Assembly (NCBI GenBank): GCA_031296165.1
Contig: JARLGF010000080.1
Coordinates: 1-47,331 of the forward strand
Length of the DNA: 47,331 nt
Source: Occallatibacter sp.
GTDB lineage: Bacteria; Acidobacteriota; Terriglobia; Terriglobales; Acidobacteriaceae
Reading direction: 5' to 3'
Shown: one piece after another, positions 8,174-17,963 of the stretch
How the letters are laid out: the number at the start of each line of letters is the position of its first letter
Numbering within the stretch: position 1 is the first letter of the stretch
Program-made: the position numbers and the translations under genes
The notes under the pieces: model-generated
Database searches by the model: none
Seen by the model: only the letters and a program-made list of their open reading frames with translations
Told to the model about the DNA's origin: nothing

Positions 8174-9252
8174 GCTACAAAATCCCCATGGGTCCCTACC
8201 ATCCCGCCCTGGAAGAACCCTACAAGCTCGACCTCATCTGCGAAGGCGAAACCGTCCGCGATGCCAAATTGCACATCGGCTTCAACTTTCGCGGCATTGA
8301 GCACCTGGCCGAAACGCGCAACTACATCCAGGTCATCGCCCTCATGGAGCGCGTCTGCGGCATCTGCTCCAACATCCACACCCTCACCCTCTGCCAGTCC
8401 ATGGAGCAGTTGACCGGCCTCACCCCGCCTCCCCGCGCCCTGTATATTCGCGTCGTCGTGGCCGAACTCGAGCGCCTCCACTCCCACGTACTCTGGGCCG
8501 GCATCGCCGCCAAGCTCATGGGCTTCAAAACCATGTTCATGACCTGCTTCGAACTGCGCGAGAAAGTCATGGACGTGCTCCAGGCCATCTCCGGCAACCG
8601 CGTCAACTACTCCATGAACCGCATCGGCGGAGTCAATCGCGACATCGACGACCCTCTTGCCGTGCTGGCCATGGTCCAGGCGCTTGAGCGCGAAATGGTC
8701 CGCACCGTCATCCCCATCTTCACCACCAGTTCCACGGCCCGCTCGCGCTGTGCCGGCATCGGCATCCTCACCCGCGAAAAAGCTCTCTCCTGCGGCGTTG
8801 TCGGGCCCACGGCGCGCGCCTCCGGGCTGCCCCAGGACCTGCGCCGCGATGCGCCCTACGCGGCCTACTCTGAAATGGAATTCAACGTCCCGGTTCAGCC
8901 GGATGGCGACGTCCGCGCCCGCCTGCTGGTCCGTGCCCTTGAAATCATGGAGAGCTGCAAGATTCTTCGCCAGGCGCTTACCAAAATGCCGCCCGGCGAA
9001 ATCAACACCGGGGACGCCAAAATCGTCTTCGCCGCCGGTACCGCCACCAGCCGCGTCGAGGCGCCCCGCGGTGAAGTCATGTACAGCGTCTCCTGGAAGC
9101 AGGACGCCAAAAATCCCAGCCGCGTGCACGTGCGCACGCCAACTTTTGCCAACATGCCCTCCGTCCGATGGATGGTCCTGGGAGCCCGGCTTGCGGACAC
9201 ACCCCTCATCCAGGCGTCCATCGATCCCTGCTACTCCTGCACTGACCGGTAG
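8170..9252 (+). CDS. Group 4 [NiFe]-hydrogenase catalytic large subunit (NuoD/EchE/CooH-like)
   Basis: N-terminal MERVCGICSNIH and C-terminal DPCYSCTDR-stop: all four Ni-ligating cysteines present; ends without a cleavable C-terminal extension. Confidence 0.93.
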   Translation: MSYKIPMGPYHPALEEPYKLDLICEGETVRDAKLHIGFNFRGIEHLAETRNYIQVIALMERVCGICSNIHTLTLCQSMEQLTGLTPPPRALYIRVVVAELERLHSHVLWAGIAAKLMGFKTMFMTCFELREKVMDVLQAISGNRVNYSMNRIGGVNRDIDDPLAVLAMVQALEREMVRTVIPIFTTSSTARSRCAGIGILTREKALSCGVVGPTARASGLPQDLRRDAPYAAYSEMEFNVPVQPDGDVRARLLVRALEIMESCKILRQALTKMPPGEINTGDAKIVFAAGTATSRVEAPRGEVMYSVSWKQDAKNPSRVHVRTPTFANMPSVRWMVLGARLADTPLIQASIDPCYSCTDR

Positions 9253-9300
9253 CCCGTCTCACGCACGGTGAACAGCCTCAGCTTTATACAAGTTCGGGTC

Positions 9301-9350
9301 TCCAGGTCTCGATTTTGAGGAGCCCTGGAAGTCCTGCCCCCGGGGGGGGC
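9301..9350. terminator. Tandem hairpins downstream of the group 4 operon
   Basis: TCCAGGTCTC-gatttt-GAGGAGCCCTGGA followed by GCCCCC-GG-GGGGGC. Confidence 0.45.
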
Positions 9351-9418
9351 GATGCTTCCCGGTGGTCCATACTGCTCAAGTTAAAAGACAATTTAAGCTT
9401 AATCTTGCACATACAGCC

Positions 9419-10162
9419 ATGCCGGAGCTTCAACTGATGCATTCAAATCGATTGCGCGCAGCACCAACCCTCGCCGTTGCTTCTCTATTCTGCTGCCTCG
9501 GCATCGTCGCTGTTCCCGCCCAGCAGCCCGACGCTGCCTCGGTCATTCAAAAAGTGGACGCCGCTGTCAAAGCCCGGGTTGAAAGCATCGCTGGATACAC
9601 CGTGACCGAACATTACGCCGTCTACAGAAACAACGACGAAGTCCATCCGGTTGCGGAAATGACGGTCAAAACCATCTATCGCCAGGACTCCGGCAAAAGT
9701 TACGCCATCCTCTCGCAGTCCGGCTCGCAGATCGTGCGAAACATGGTGTTGGGCTCCATCCTGGACAATGAAAAGCACATCAACCTGCCCGGCGTCCGCG
9801 AGGGGGCGTGGATTATCTCCGCAAACTATGAAATGAAACTGCAGCCCGGCGGAACCCAGCAGTTGGATGGAAGAAACTGCTATGTCCTGCGCCTGACGCC
9901 CAAAATCAAGGCGCCCTACCATGTCGATGGAACCCTGTGGGTCGACGCCCGCGATGGTTCGATCGTTCAACTTCAGGGAATGGCGTCTAAAAGTGCTTCC
10001 TACCTGGCCGGACCTACGCAGATGATGCGCCAGTACACAAATGTCAGCGGCTTTGCCGAAGCAACCCATGCCCGGGCCGTCTCCAACAGTTTTCTCTTCG
10101 GCAAAACCGTCGTAACCATCGACTACCGCGACTACCAGATCCAGCTCCGTCCAACCCAATAA
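9419..10162 (+). CDS. Secreted protein of unknown function, possibly LolA/outer-membrane-lipoprotein-sorting-like
   Basis: ORF 9362..10162; signal peptide LAVASLFCCLGIVAVPAQQ; pattern YXRQDSGKSY...DGTLWVDARDGSIVQLQG. Confidence 0.55.
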   Translation: MPELQLMHSNRLRAAPTLAVASLFCCLGIVAVPAQQPDAASVIQKVDAAVKARVESIAGYTVTEHYAVYRNNDEVHPVAEMTVKTIYRQDSGKSYAILSQSGSQIVRNMVLGSILDNEKHINLPGVREGAWIISANYEMKLQPGGTQQLDGRNCYVLRLTPKIKAPYHVDGTLWVDARDGSIVQLQGMASKSASYLAGPTQMMRQYTNVSGFAEATHARAVSNSFLFGKTVVTIDYRDYQIQLRPTQ

Positions 10163-10285
10163 GCGATAAGCGACTATCTCTGCTCCGATTTACGGCCTCT
10201 GCGGCCTGAAATAGCAGGTAAGCGGCTTTTCCCGATTCGGAACATTTCCAAGGTATGCCACAGGGTGGGATAATCAAAATTCAGG

Positions 10286-10299
10286 GTGACCGTGGTCAC
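10286..10299. promoter_or_regulatory. CRP/FNR-family-like site GTGA-CCGTGG-TCAC upstream of hoxE
   Basis: Palindrome GTGACC-GT-GGTCAC, about 100 bp upstream of the hoxE GTG start. Confidence 0.4.
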
Positions 10300-10396
10300 G
10301 GATAGACAGAGGCTTTGGCAAGTACAAGATAGCTAGACGTGGAACTCAGCGTAGCGACTCTTCACTGCGCGTTTCGTTCCGCATCCTGGAGGAATT

Positions 10397-10894
10397 GTGC
10401 CAGCATTTACCCCCCCGCCGCTGCCGAGCGACGATAAGCGATGGAAGATTGTAAACGGCACCATGCGCAAGAACGGCTTTGCGCGCCACGCTCTCATTGA
10501 AACTCTCCACACCGTGCAGTCTTCGTTCGGTTATCTGGACGACGACGCTATCCGTTTTGTCGCGCTTTCGTTGCGCGTGCCGCTTAGCCAGGCTTACGGC
10601 GTGGTGACCTTCTACCACTACTTCAGCCTGAAGCCGCCCGGCAAGCACACCATGACCATCTGCACAGGCACTGCCTGCTACATCAAGGGCACTGACAAAC
10701 TGGTTGCCGCCGCTGAAAAGCTCCTGGGCATTCCCCAGGGCCAGACCACCCCGGATGGACAGATCAGCTTGATGACTGCCCGTTGCGTGGGTGCCTGCGG
10801 CCGTGCGCCGGTGGTGCTGACCGATGGCGAACTGGTTGGCCAGATGACCGGCGACCAGATGCTGGCGCAACTGGAAAGGTGGGCGGTGGAATGA
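10397..10894 (+). CDS. hoxE: NAD-linked hydrogenase diaphorase subunit HoxE (NuoE-like)
   Basis: GYLDDDAIRFVALSLRVPLSQAYGVVTFYHYFSLKPPGKHTMTICTGTACYIKG...ARCVGACGRAPVV; GTG start with CTGGAGG upstream. Confidence 0.92.
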   Translation: MPAFTPPPLPSDDKRWKIVNGTMRKNGFARHALIETLHTVQSSFGYLDDDAIRFVALSLRVPLSQAYGVVTFYHYFSLKPPGKHTMTICTGTACYIKGTDKLVAAAEKLLGIPQGQTTPDGQISLMTARCVGACGRAPVVLTDGELVGQMTGDQMLAQLERWAVE

Positions 10895-12531
10895 CGATCG
10901 AAGAACTGGATCAAATTGCGGAATCGACGCGGGCCGAGTACGACAAGTACGACCACGAGATCAATGTCTGTATGGGTACCGGCTGTCTCAGCCAGCACTC
11001 GGACAATCTGAAGGACGCGCTTGCCAAGGTTGTCGAAACCCAGGGCAAAAACGTATTCGTCCGCCGCACCGGCTGCATGGGCCTCTGCGCCGCCGGACCG
11101 CTGGTGCTGGTCGACCCCGAAGAAGTCCTTTATCAGCATGTCAATGCCAGCAACGCTGAAGCCGTGGTGGCCAGCCTGGGCGGTGAACCCATTGCCGCTC
11201 TCCAGTGCGACCTGCGCGAGCACTTCGATGAGCAGGTCCATGTGGTTCTGGAAAACTCCGGCCACATCGATCCTGAAAAAATCGACGACTATATCGCCCG
11301 CGACGGCTATCAGGCGCTGCTTACCGCGCTCAGCGACATGACCCCCAAAGGCGTCATCCGCCAGATCACCGAGAGCGGCCTCCGCGGTCGCGGCGGCGGC
11401 GGTTATCCCACCGGCTTGAAATGGGGCACGGTGGCCAAGGCTGCCGGCGATCTCAAGTATGTCATCTGCAACGGCGACGAGGGCGACCCCGGCGCTTTCA
11501 TGGATCGCAGCGTTCTCGAGAGCGATCCGCAGCGCGTCATTGAAGGCATGGCCATCGCCGCGTATGCGGTGGGCGCCAGCAAGGGCTACATTTATGTCCG
11601 CGCCGAGTATCCGCTGGCCGTCTCCCGGCTTACCAACGCCCTGCGCGACGCGCGGCGGCGCGGCCTGTTGGGCAACAACATCGGCAACACGCCTTTCAGC
11701 TTCGATGTAGAAATTCGCCTCGGTGCCGGAGCTTTCGTCTGCGGTGAAGAAACCGCCCTCATCGCTTCCATCGAGGGCCGGCGCGGCACGCCCAAGCCCA
11801 GGCCTCCCTATCCGGCCATGAGCGGCCTCTGGGGCCGGCCCACGCTGATCAATAACGTCGAGACCTTCGCCAACATCGCGCCCATCATCCGCAAGGGTGG
11901 CAAGTGGTTTGCGTCCATGGGCTCGGAAAGAAGCAAAGGCACCAAGGTTTTTGCCCTCACCGGCAAAATCACCAATACCGGCTTGGTCGAAGTGCCCATG
12001 GGCATCTCCCTCAGGAAGATCATTGAAGGCATTGGCGGCGGCGTTCCCGACGGCCACACCTTCAAAGCCGTGCAAACCGGCGGTCCTTCCGGCGGCTGCC
12101 TGCCCGCTGAAATGCTCGACATCGGGGTCAGCTACGACGCTCTGCTCAAGGTCGGTTCCATCATGGGCTCCGGCGGCATGATCATCATGGACGATACCTC
12201 CTGCATGGTGAATGTTGCACGGTTCTTCGTCGAGTTCACCATGACCGAATCCTGCGGCAAGTGCATTCCCTGCCGCGCCGGCACCGCCCAGATGCACACC
12301 CTGCTCTCCCGCATCTGCGCCGGCACCGGCACCATGGAAGACCTCGAACTGCTCGAGGATCTCTGCATCACGGTCAAGGAAACCAGTCTCTGCGGACTCG
12401 GTCAGACCTCGCCCAATCCCGTGCTCAGCACACTCAAATACTTCAGAAACGAATACATCGAGCACATCGTGCACAAGCGCTGTCCTGCTGGCGTCTGTAA
12501 CATTGAAGCTCCCGTGGAGGTGTTGGCATGA
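10891..12531 (+). CDS. hoxF: NAD-linked hydrogenase diaphorase subunit HoxF (NuoF-like with N-terminal 2Fe-2S domain)
   Basis: [10 protein letters not shown]...[59 protein letters not shown] overlap with hoxE sets the start. Confidence 0.94.
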   Translation: MTIEELDQIAESTRAEYDKYDHEINVCMGTGCLSQHSDNLKDALAKVVETQGKNVFVRRTGCMGLCAAGPLVLVDPEEVLYQHVNASNAEAVVASLGGEPIAALQCDLREHFDEQVHVVLENSGHIDPEKIDDYIARDGYQALLTALSDMTPKGVIRQITESGLRGRGGGGYPTGLKWGTVAKAAGDLKYVICNGDEGDPGAFMDRSVLESDPQRVIEGMAIAAYAVGASKGYIYVRAEYPLAVSRLTNALRDARRRGLLGNNIGNTPFSFDVEIRLGAGAFVCGEETALIASIEGRRGTPKPRPPYPAMSGLWGRPTLINNVETFANIAPIIRKGGKWFASMGSERSKGTKVFALTGKITNTGLVEVPMGISLRKIIEGIGGGVPDGHTFKAVQTGGPSGGCLPAEMLDIGVSYDALLKVGSIMGSGGMIIMDDTSCMVNVARFFVEFTMTESCGKCIPCRAGTAQMHTLLSRICAGTGTMEDLELLEDLCITVKETSLCGLGQTSPNPVLSTLKYFRNEYIEHIVHKRCPAGVCNIEAPVEVLA

Positions 12532-13241
12532 CAGTCGATGTAGACGTCAAAACACTTGTAATCGACGAACAGGAGGTCAGCGCGCGCGCTGGCCAGACCA
12601 TCCTGGAAGTAGCGCAGGAGAACGATATCAAGATTCCCACCCTCTGCCATCTCGATGGCTTGGGCGATGTGGGCGCCTGTCGCCTCTGTCTGGTTGAGAT
12701 CAAAGGCAGCAACAAACTCTTGCCGGCCTGCGTCGCCACCGTCCAGGAGGGAATGGAAGTCAGCACCAACACCGAGCGGCTGCAGAAACATCGCCGCTCC
12801 ATTCTCGAGATGCTCTTCGCAGAGCGCAACCATATCTGCTCGGTGTGCGTCTCCAATGGCCACTGCGAACTGCAGACCCTCGGACAGGAACAGGGTTTAA
12901 CCCATGTCCGCCTGCCCTATCGCAACCCCGAACTCACCGTCGACGCCTCCCACGAACGCTTTACCGTGGATCACAACCGTTGCATCCTTTGCACACGCTG
13001 CGTGCGGGTCTGCTCTGAAGTCGAAGGCGCGCACATCTGGGATGTGATGGGACGCGGCATCGACTCCATCATCATCACCGATCTGCACCAGGAATGGGGA
13101 AGTTCTGCTTGCACGCGCTGCGGTAAATGCGTGCAGGTCTGCCCCACCGGCGCCCTCTTCGACAAAAGCAAAGTCGGCTCCGATCATCCCAAGTATCCCG
13201 ATTTCCTGCTTCAATTGAACCTCATGAGGGAAGCACAATGA
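12528..13241 (+). CDS. hoxU: NAD-linked hydrogenase diaphorase subunit HoxU
   Basis: [72 protein letters not shown]. Confidence 0.93.
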   Translation: MTVDVDVKTLVIDEQEVSARAGQTILEVAQENDIKIPTLCHLDGLGDVGACRLCLVEIKGSNKLLPACVATVQEGMEVSTNTERLQKHRRSILEMLFAERNHICSVCVSNGHCELQTLGQEQGLTHVRLPYRNPELTVDASHERFTVDHNRCILCTRCVRVCSEVEGAHIWDVMGRGIDSIIITDLHQEWGSSACTRCGKCVQVCPTGALFDKSKVGSDHPKYPDFLLQLNLMREAQ

Positions 13242-13771
13242 GCAAACTGAAACTGGCAACAGTCTGGCTGGACGGATGCTCCGGCTGTCACATGTCGTTC
13301 CTCGACATGGACGAGCGGCTCATCGAGTTGGCCGAACTGGTCGATGTGGTCTACAGTCCCATCGTGGATACCAAGCAGTTCCCCGACGAAGTCGATATCG
13401 CGCTGGTCGAGGGCGCCGTAGCCTCGGTGGACGACGAGAAGAAAATCAAAAAGATTCGCGCCCATTCCAAGATGCTCATCGCCATCGGCGATTGTGCCGT
13501 GGCCGGCAACGTGCCCTCCATGCGCAATCCCTTCGGCCCGGAAGCCATCCTCAACCGGGCATACATTGAAAACGCCGACACACAGCAGCAGATACCGTGC
13601 GTTGTGGTGCCCAAACTGCTGCGGGTCGTGCGTCCCATCCACGAGTTTGTCAAAGTGGACGTCTTCCTGCCCGGTTGTCCGCCCTCGGCCGATACTTTTC
13701 ACACAGCGCTGACCGCGCTGATAACCGGTGAGCCGCTGGATATTCCAGCCCTTACACGTTTTGGAGCCTAA
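13238..13771 (+). CDS. hoxY: NAD-reducing hydrogenase small subunit HoxY
   Basis: [54 protein letters not shown]; start fixed by overlap with the hoxU stop. Confidence 0.93.
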   Translation: MSKLKLATVWLDGCSGCHMSFLDMDERLIELAELVDVVYSPIVDTKQFPDEVDIALVEGAVASVDDEKKIKKIRAHSKMLIAIGDCAVAGNVPSMRNPFGPEAILNRAYIENADTQQQIPCVVVPKLLRVVRPIHEFVKVDVFLPGCPPSADTFHTALTALITGEPLDIPALTRFGA

Positions 13772-13790
13772 GCCCCTTGGAGTCCGAGTT

Positions 13791-15212
13791 ATGTCCCAGA
13801 CGATCACTATCGATCCGGTAACGCGCCTTGAAGGGCACGGCAAAATCACGATCCAACTTAACGGCCAGGGCGAAGTGGAGGACGCTCACTTCCACGTCAC
13901 CCAGGTCCGCGGCTTTGAAAAGTTCTCTGAAGGCCGGCCTTACTATGAGATGCCCAGCCTCATGGCGCGCATCTGCGGCATCTGTCCGGTCTCGCACCTC
14001 ATCGCTTCCGCCAAGGCCTGTGAGGCCATCATGTCGGTCCGCATTCCGCATACCGCCGCGCAATTGCGGCGCATGTTGAATCTGGCGCAGATGGTCCAGT
14101 CCCACGCGCTCAGTTTCTTCTACCTCTCCTCGCCCGACCTCCTATTGGGCATGGAGTCCGATCCCGCGGCGCGCCACATCTTCGGCGTCGTGGCCGCCAA
14201 GCCCGAACTCGGCCGCGCCGGCATCGCGCTGCGCCGCTTCGGGCAGCACATCATCGAACTCCTCGGCGACAAGCGCATCCATCCCGGATGGGTAGTCCCG
14301 GGCGGCGTCACCGAACCCCTGGCCCCGGCCAAGCGCGATGAGATCCTGGCCATGCTCCCCGAAGCCTACGCCGGCATTGCATTGGCCTTGACTGCATACA
14401 AGCAGATCGCCGCCAGCTTCAAGCCGGAGATTGAGGTATTCGGCAACTTCCCGTCGAATTACATGGGTCTGATCAACGAAGACGAATCGGTCGAATTTAC
14501 CGACGGCGCCCTGCGCATGATCGATCCCAAGGGAAACATCCTCGAAGACGGCATCACCGCCACCCGGTTCACTGAGGTTATCGGCGAAGCTGTCGAGCCT
14601 TACAGCTACACCAAGTTCGCCTACTACAAGCCCCTCGGCTACCCTGAGGGAAGCTATCGCGTGGGCCCGCTGGCTCGGCTCAACATCGTCAAGTCCATGG
14701 GCACTCCGCAGGCAGACACAGAACTCGCCGAATTCAAACAGTTGGCACAGGGCCTGGTCCAGAGTTCCTTCCACTATCATCACGCGCGATTGATTGAGGT
14801 CCTGTACGGCATCGAGAAAATCGAGCAGATCCTTACCGATCCGCTCATCCTCGACAAGCAGGTGCGCGCCACCGCCGGCGTAAACCGGCTTGAAGGCGCT
14901 GGCCAGGCCGAGGCGCCGCGCGGCACTCTCAATCACCATTACAAGGTGGACGAAAACGGTCTGATCACTTGGGCCAACCTCGTCATCGCCACCGGCCAGA
15001 ACAACAACGCCATGAACAAGGGCGTCTTGCAGGCCGCCAAGCACTACATCAAAGACGGCAAATTCACCGAGGGTATTCTCAACCGCGTCGAGGCTGTGAT
15101 CCGCACCTTCGATCCCTGCCTCAGTTGCTCCACGCACGCCTTCGGCAAGATGCCTTTGGCCCTCACACTGCTCTCTGAGGATGGCAAGCTCGTCGACCAG
15201 GTCATCCGCTAA
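13791..15212 (+). CDS. hoxH: NAD-reducing hydrogenase catalytic large subunit HoxH (group 3d-like)
   Basis: [61 protein letters not shown], including the C-terminal maturation extension. Confidence 0.95.
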   Translation: MSQTITIDPVTRLEGHGKITIQLNGQGEVEDAHFHVTQVRGFEKFSEGRPYYEMPSLMARICGICPVSHLIASAKACEAIMSVRIPHTAAQLRRMLNLAQMVQSHALSFFYLSSPDLLLGMESDPAARHIFGVVAAKPELGRAGIALRRFGQHIIELLGDKRIHPGWVVPGGVTEPLAPAKRDEILAMLPEAYAGIALALTAYKQIAASFKPEIEVFGNFPSNYMGLINEDESVEFTDGALRMIDPKGNILEDGITATRFTEVIGEAVEPYSYTKFAYYKPLGYPEGSYRVGPLARLNIVKSMGTPQADTELAEFKQLAQGLVQSSFHYHHARLIEVLYGIEKIEQILTDPLILDKQVRATAGVNRLEGAGQAEAPRGTLNHHYKVDENGLITWANLVIATGQNNNAMNKGVLQAAKHYIKDGKFTEGILNRVEAVIRTFDPCLSCSTHAFGKMPLALTLLSEDGKLVDQVIR

Positions 15213-15235
15213 CCGTTTGCTGTTATCCCCCTATT

Positions 15236-15287
15236 CGCTCCCCGTTCATCGCAGTTTTTGCGACGGCCGGGGAGCGAAAGTTTTTTG
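15236..15287 (+). terminator. Rho-independent terminator after hoxH
   Basis: CGCTCCCCG-ttca-TCGCA-gttt-TGCGA-cggc-CGGGGAGCG followed by AAAGTTTTTT; nested double stem plus T tract. Confidence 0.75.
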
Positions 15288-15343
15288 TATTTGCTGCCCG
15301 GCATTCCACTCTCATTGAAAGCACCACGACCGTAGCTGAATCC

Positions 15344-15826
15344 ATGACTCCAGATCCTGTCCAATGTCTTATCCTCGCCTGCGGCAACACCCTGCGCGGC
15401 GACGACGGTGTCGGCCCCTGGCTTGCCGATTGGGCCGAGCGGCGATTCCGCGCCGATCCCCGGGTGCGCGTCCTGGCCCGCCAGCAATGGACTCCCGAGC
15501 TGACCGGAGACATCGCCCCCGCACAATACGTCCTCTTCATCGATTGCTCAGTCGTCTCCGCTCCCGGGGCAGTCAGCCTCATCCCCGTCGCGCCTGCCGC
15601 CGCTGCACAACAGGGACTTGCCACGCACCACCTGGGCGCGGCAGAACTGCTCGCCCTCGCCCGCGAACTCTTCAATTCCCTGCCCAGTCATACTCTCCTG
15701 CTTACCATCGGCGCCGGCTCAACGGAGCTGGGCGAAGTCTTCAGCGACCGCGTAACCGCCGCCCTTCCCAATGCCTGCCGCCTAATCGAAGAGACTGTCC
15801 TGCGCCTTCTCGACGGCCCCGAGTAA
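15344..15826 (+). CDS. hoxW: Hydrogenase maturation protease (HoxW/HycI family)
   Basis: LILACGNTLRGDDGVGPWLADW; FIDCSVV; ATHHLGAAELLALA; LLTIGAGSTELGE. Confidence 0.88.
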   Translation: MTPDPVQCLILACGNTLRGDDGVGPWLADWAERRFRADPRVRVLARQQWTPELTGDIAPAQYVLFIDCSVVSAPGAVSLIPVAPAAAAQQGLATHHLGAAELLALARELFNSLPSHTLLLTIGAGSTELGEVFSDRVTAALPNACRLIEETVLRLLDGPE

Positions 15827-15897
15827 CCTTGTCGCCTCTATCGCGTTTATGATGGTTGCGACATTCGTAAACTTGAAGGCTCTCATCCGGAGGTATC

Positions 15898-17154
15898 GTG
15901 GAAAGACGAAAGTTCCTGGCTTCTACCCTGGCCGCATCGGCACTCACACTGACAAATCACGCATACGGCAGCATTCCTCTGCGTCAGCGCCAGCGCAGCT
16001 ATCGCTTTGACCGCACCATCTCCCGCAAGGTGCTGGAGAACTACCTTTCGCGCTCTATCACCATGGAAGGTCTGCTCAACGGCAAAGGCGATCTCGAAGA
16101 CAACATCCGCATGCTCAAGAGCACCGGCGCCAAATACATCGGGCGCAGCATCTGTCTCTGGGGTCATGAGTCCAATCTGCTGCAAAATTTTGAACGCGCC
16201 CGGCAGCAACTCCCTCAGGTCCACGCAGCCGACCCGGAGATGATCCTCGAAGCCTGCATCTTTGAGATCGTCACCACTGAAGTCGAGCAGGTCCCTGTGC
16301 CGGACTGGACCTTCACCGCCCTGGGATTACCTGTCGAAAAAAGAAACTTCCGTTATGACGCCATGCTCTATCCCCTGCCGCAGCGCACCCGCTCCTGGGG
16401 CCCAAACAGCGGAGTTCCCGACGTGAGCCAGACCGAGACCCAGCTCTGGTTTTACTTCCTGGCGAAGTCTTATATCGATCTAGGCTTCGAGGGCATTCAC
16501 TGGGGCCAAATGGAGATCATGGACCACAACGACCCCGGTCTCGCCCACTATGCCCGCGTCTTTGCCTTGGTTCGCGCCTATGCAGCCCAACACGCGCGCC
16601 GCCGCATGGTGCTCTCGAATGCCCACGTTCCCTCAGGCGGCCTGGTGCGCAACGGTCAGCTCCTGCTCGACTTCCATGCCTTTCCGTTGCGCATCAAGGA
16701 AGTCCCGGACAAGCCGCAGGAAGCAATCCTGCAGGTTGGCTACGTTGACAGTATCTACCTGCACAGCAAAGGAGGACGAACCTTCAGCGGCTGGACCTGC
16801 GAGCACCTGCCCTACCTGGTCGAGCTCGATAACTGGGGCGTCAGCAAGTATCCAGGGCAAGCTGGACAGACTGCCGGGCGGCAAGTACCTGGCGCCTTCT
16901 GGATCTGGGGGTATGACGAAATCTCCTGGTTCGCCAACCAGAGCCAGGCCTACCGCGCCCAGTGGCTCCGCTACGCCTGGAACTGGGTCAGGAAAACGGA
17001 CCCCAACGGCTATCTGGAGATGCCGGGCAGCCGGACGGAGGTCTCACCGCTCAACCACCGCAGTTGGTACTCCGCAAATGACCCCAGCCCCAAAACTCCG
17101 GAAGGCCTCGGCGATGAAGAAGCGATTCGCGCCATCTGGAAGAGCGATCGATAA
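15898..17154 (+). CDS. Exported protein of unknown function with twin-arginine-like signal; possible TIM-barrel/glycosidase-like fold
   Basis: MERRKFLASTLAASALTLTNHAYG; internal GFEGIHWGQMEIMDHND; GTG start. Confidence 0.6.
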   Translation: MERRKFLASTLAASALTLTNHAYGSIPLRQRQRSYRFDRTISRKVLENYLSRSITMEGLLNGKGDLEDNIRMLKSTGAKYIGRSICLWGHESNLLQNFERARQQLPQVHAADPEMILEACIFEIVTTEVEQVPVPDWTFTALGLPVEKRNFRYDAMLYPLPQRTRSWGPNSGVPDVSQTETQLWFYFLAKSYIDLGFEGIHWGQMEIMDHNDPGLAHYARVFALVRAYAAQHARRRMVLSNAHVPSGGLVRNGQLLLDFHAFPLRIKEVPDKPQEAILQVGYVDSIYLHSKGGRTFSGWTCEHLPYLVELDNWGVSKYPGQAGQTAGRQVPGAFWIWGYDEISWFANQSQAYRAQWLRYAWNWVRKTDPNGYLEMPGSRTEVSPLNHRSWYSANDPSPKTPEGLGDEEAIRAIWKSDR

Positions 17155-17297
17155 ACTGAAAGGTTTCCCGCACAATGAATTGGGGCTTTCGCCCCTGAGG
17201 CATAGCTTGTGAAAGCCTGCCCCATGATCGAGAAGACAGTTCTGCGTCTGCACAGCGCACCGGAGTAGTGCGATTACGCTTGTACCCCAATGGGGTT

Positions 17298-17900
17298 TTA
17301 TCCCTTGGTAGCCCAACAATTGAGCAGCAGCTTTTGAATGCCTCTGCCAAGCATCCAGAGAAGAATCAGCGTTGCGCACAGAAGACCAATGAGTTGCCAT
17401 TTCAACTGGTCCGCAAATTGGCGGACTGCTCGTAACGTGTCAAAGGAAGTCCACTCCTCGCGAATCTTCCCATCGACAATGCGCCACACCGTGATGCCCC
17501 GTAACTCCAGCTTCACCCCGGTTGCAGGCAACGGGCTTGCCGCAGCAGTGTTGGTTCCGCGCATCGTCCACACCGCCGTTACCAGATCGCCTTCGGCCAC
17601 CATCAGATCCACTGTCATCTTCAGGTCTGGAAAAGCCTGCTTCTCCCAACGAGCCGCAGCCTGGTCGTCTTGCAGGCTGGCATTTCTGTGCAAGCCATGA
17701 TTGACGAAATCCCTGGCATAAATCCGGTCTGCTACCTGGAAGTTGCCTTGATTGAATATCTCTTCGAAGACCCGCCTGGCGATTGCCTTGTTCATCTCCT
17801 GCTGCGAGACCGCGACAGGAATCGAGGGCGCAGGAGTGGAGGCGACGGCCGCCAATGCCGGCGCACACATCAGCAGCACGAAAGCCACGGCTGTTTTCAT
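17298..17900 (-). CDS. Secreted SnoaL-like/ester-cyclase-type protein with C-terminal TM helix
   Basis: MKTAVAFVLLMCAPALAAVA signal; ARRVFEEIFNQGNFQVADRIYARDFVNHG...FPDLKMTVDLMVAEGDLVTAVWTMRGTN; C-terminal LIGLLCATLILLWMLG. Confidence 0.75.
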   Translation of the reverse strand: MKTAVAFVLLMCAPALAAVASTPAPSIPVAVSQQEMNKAIARRVFEEIFNQGNFQVADRIYARDFVNHGLHRNASLQDDQAAARWEKQAFPDLKMTVDLMVAEGDLVTAVWTMRGTNTAAASPLPATGVKLELRGITVWRIVDGKIREEWTSFDTLRAVRQFADQLKWQLIGLLCATLILLWMLGRGIQKLLLNCWATKG

Positions 17901-17963
17901 GGACTTTCCCTTTGGTGAAACCTTCGAAGGCTGCACTAATGCAGCCTTCGAGCCAATCTGCCT

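Noticed and set aside
17178-17192. GGGGC-tttc-GCCCC hairpin as terminator
   Set aside because: Short stem and no T tract; insufficient on its own
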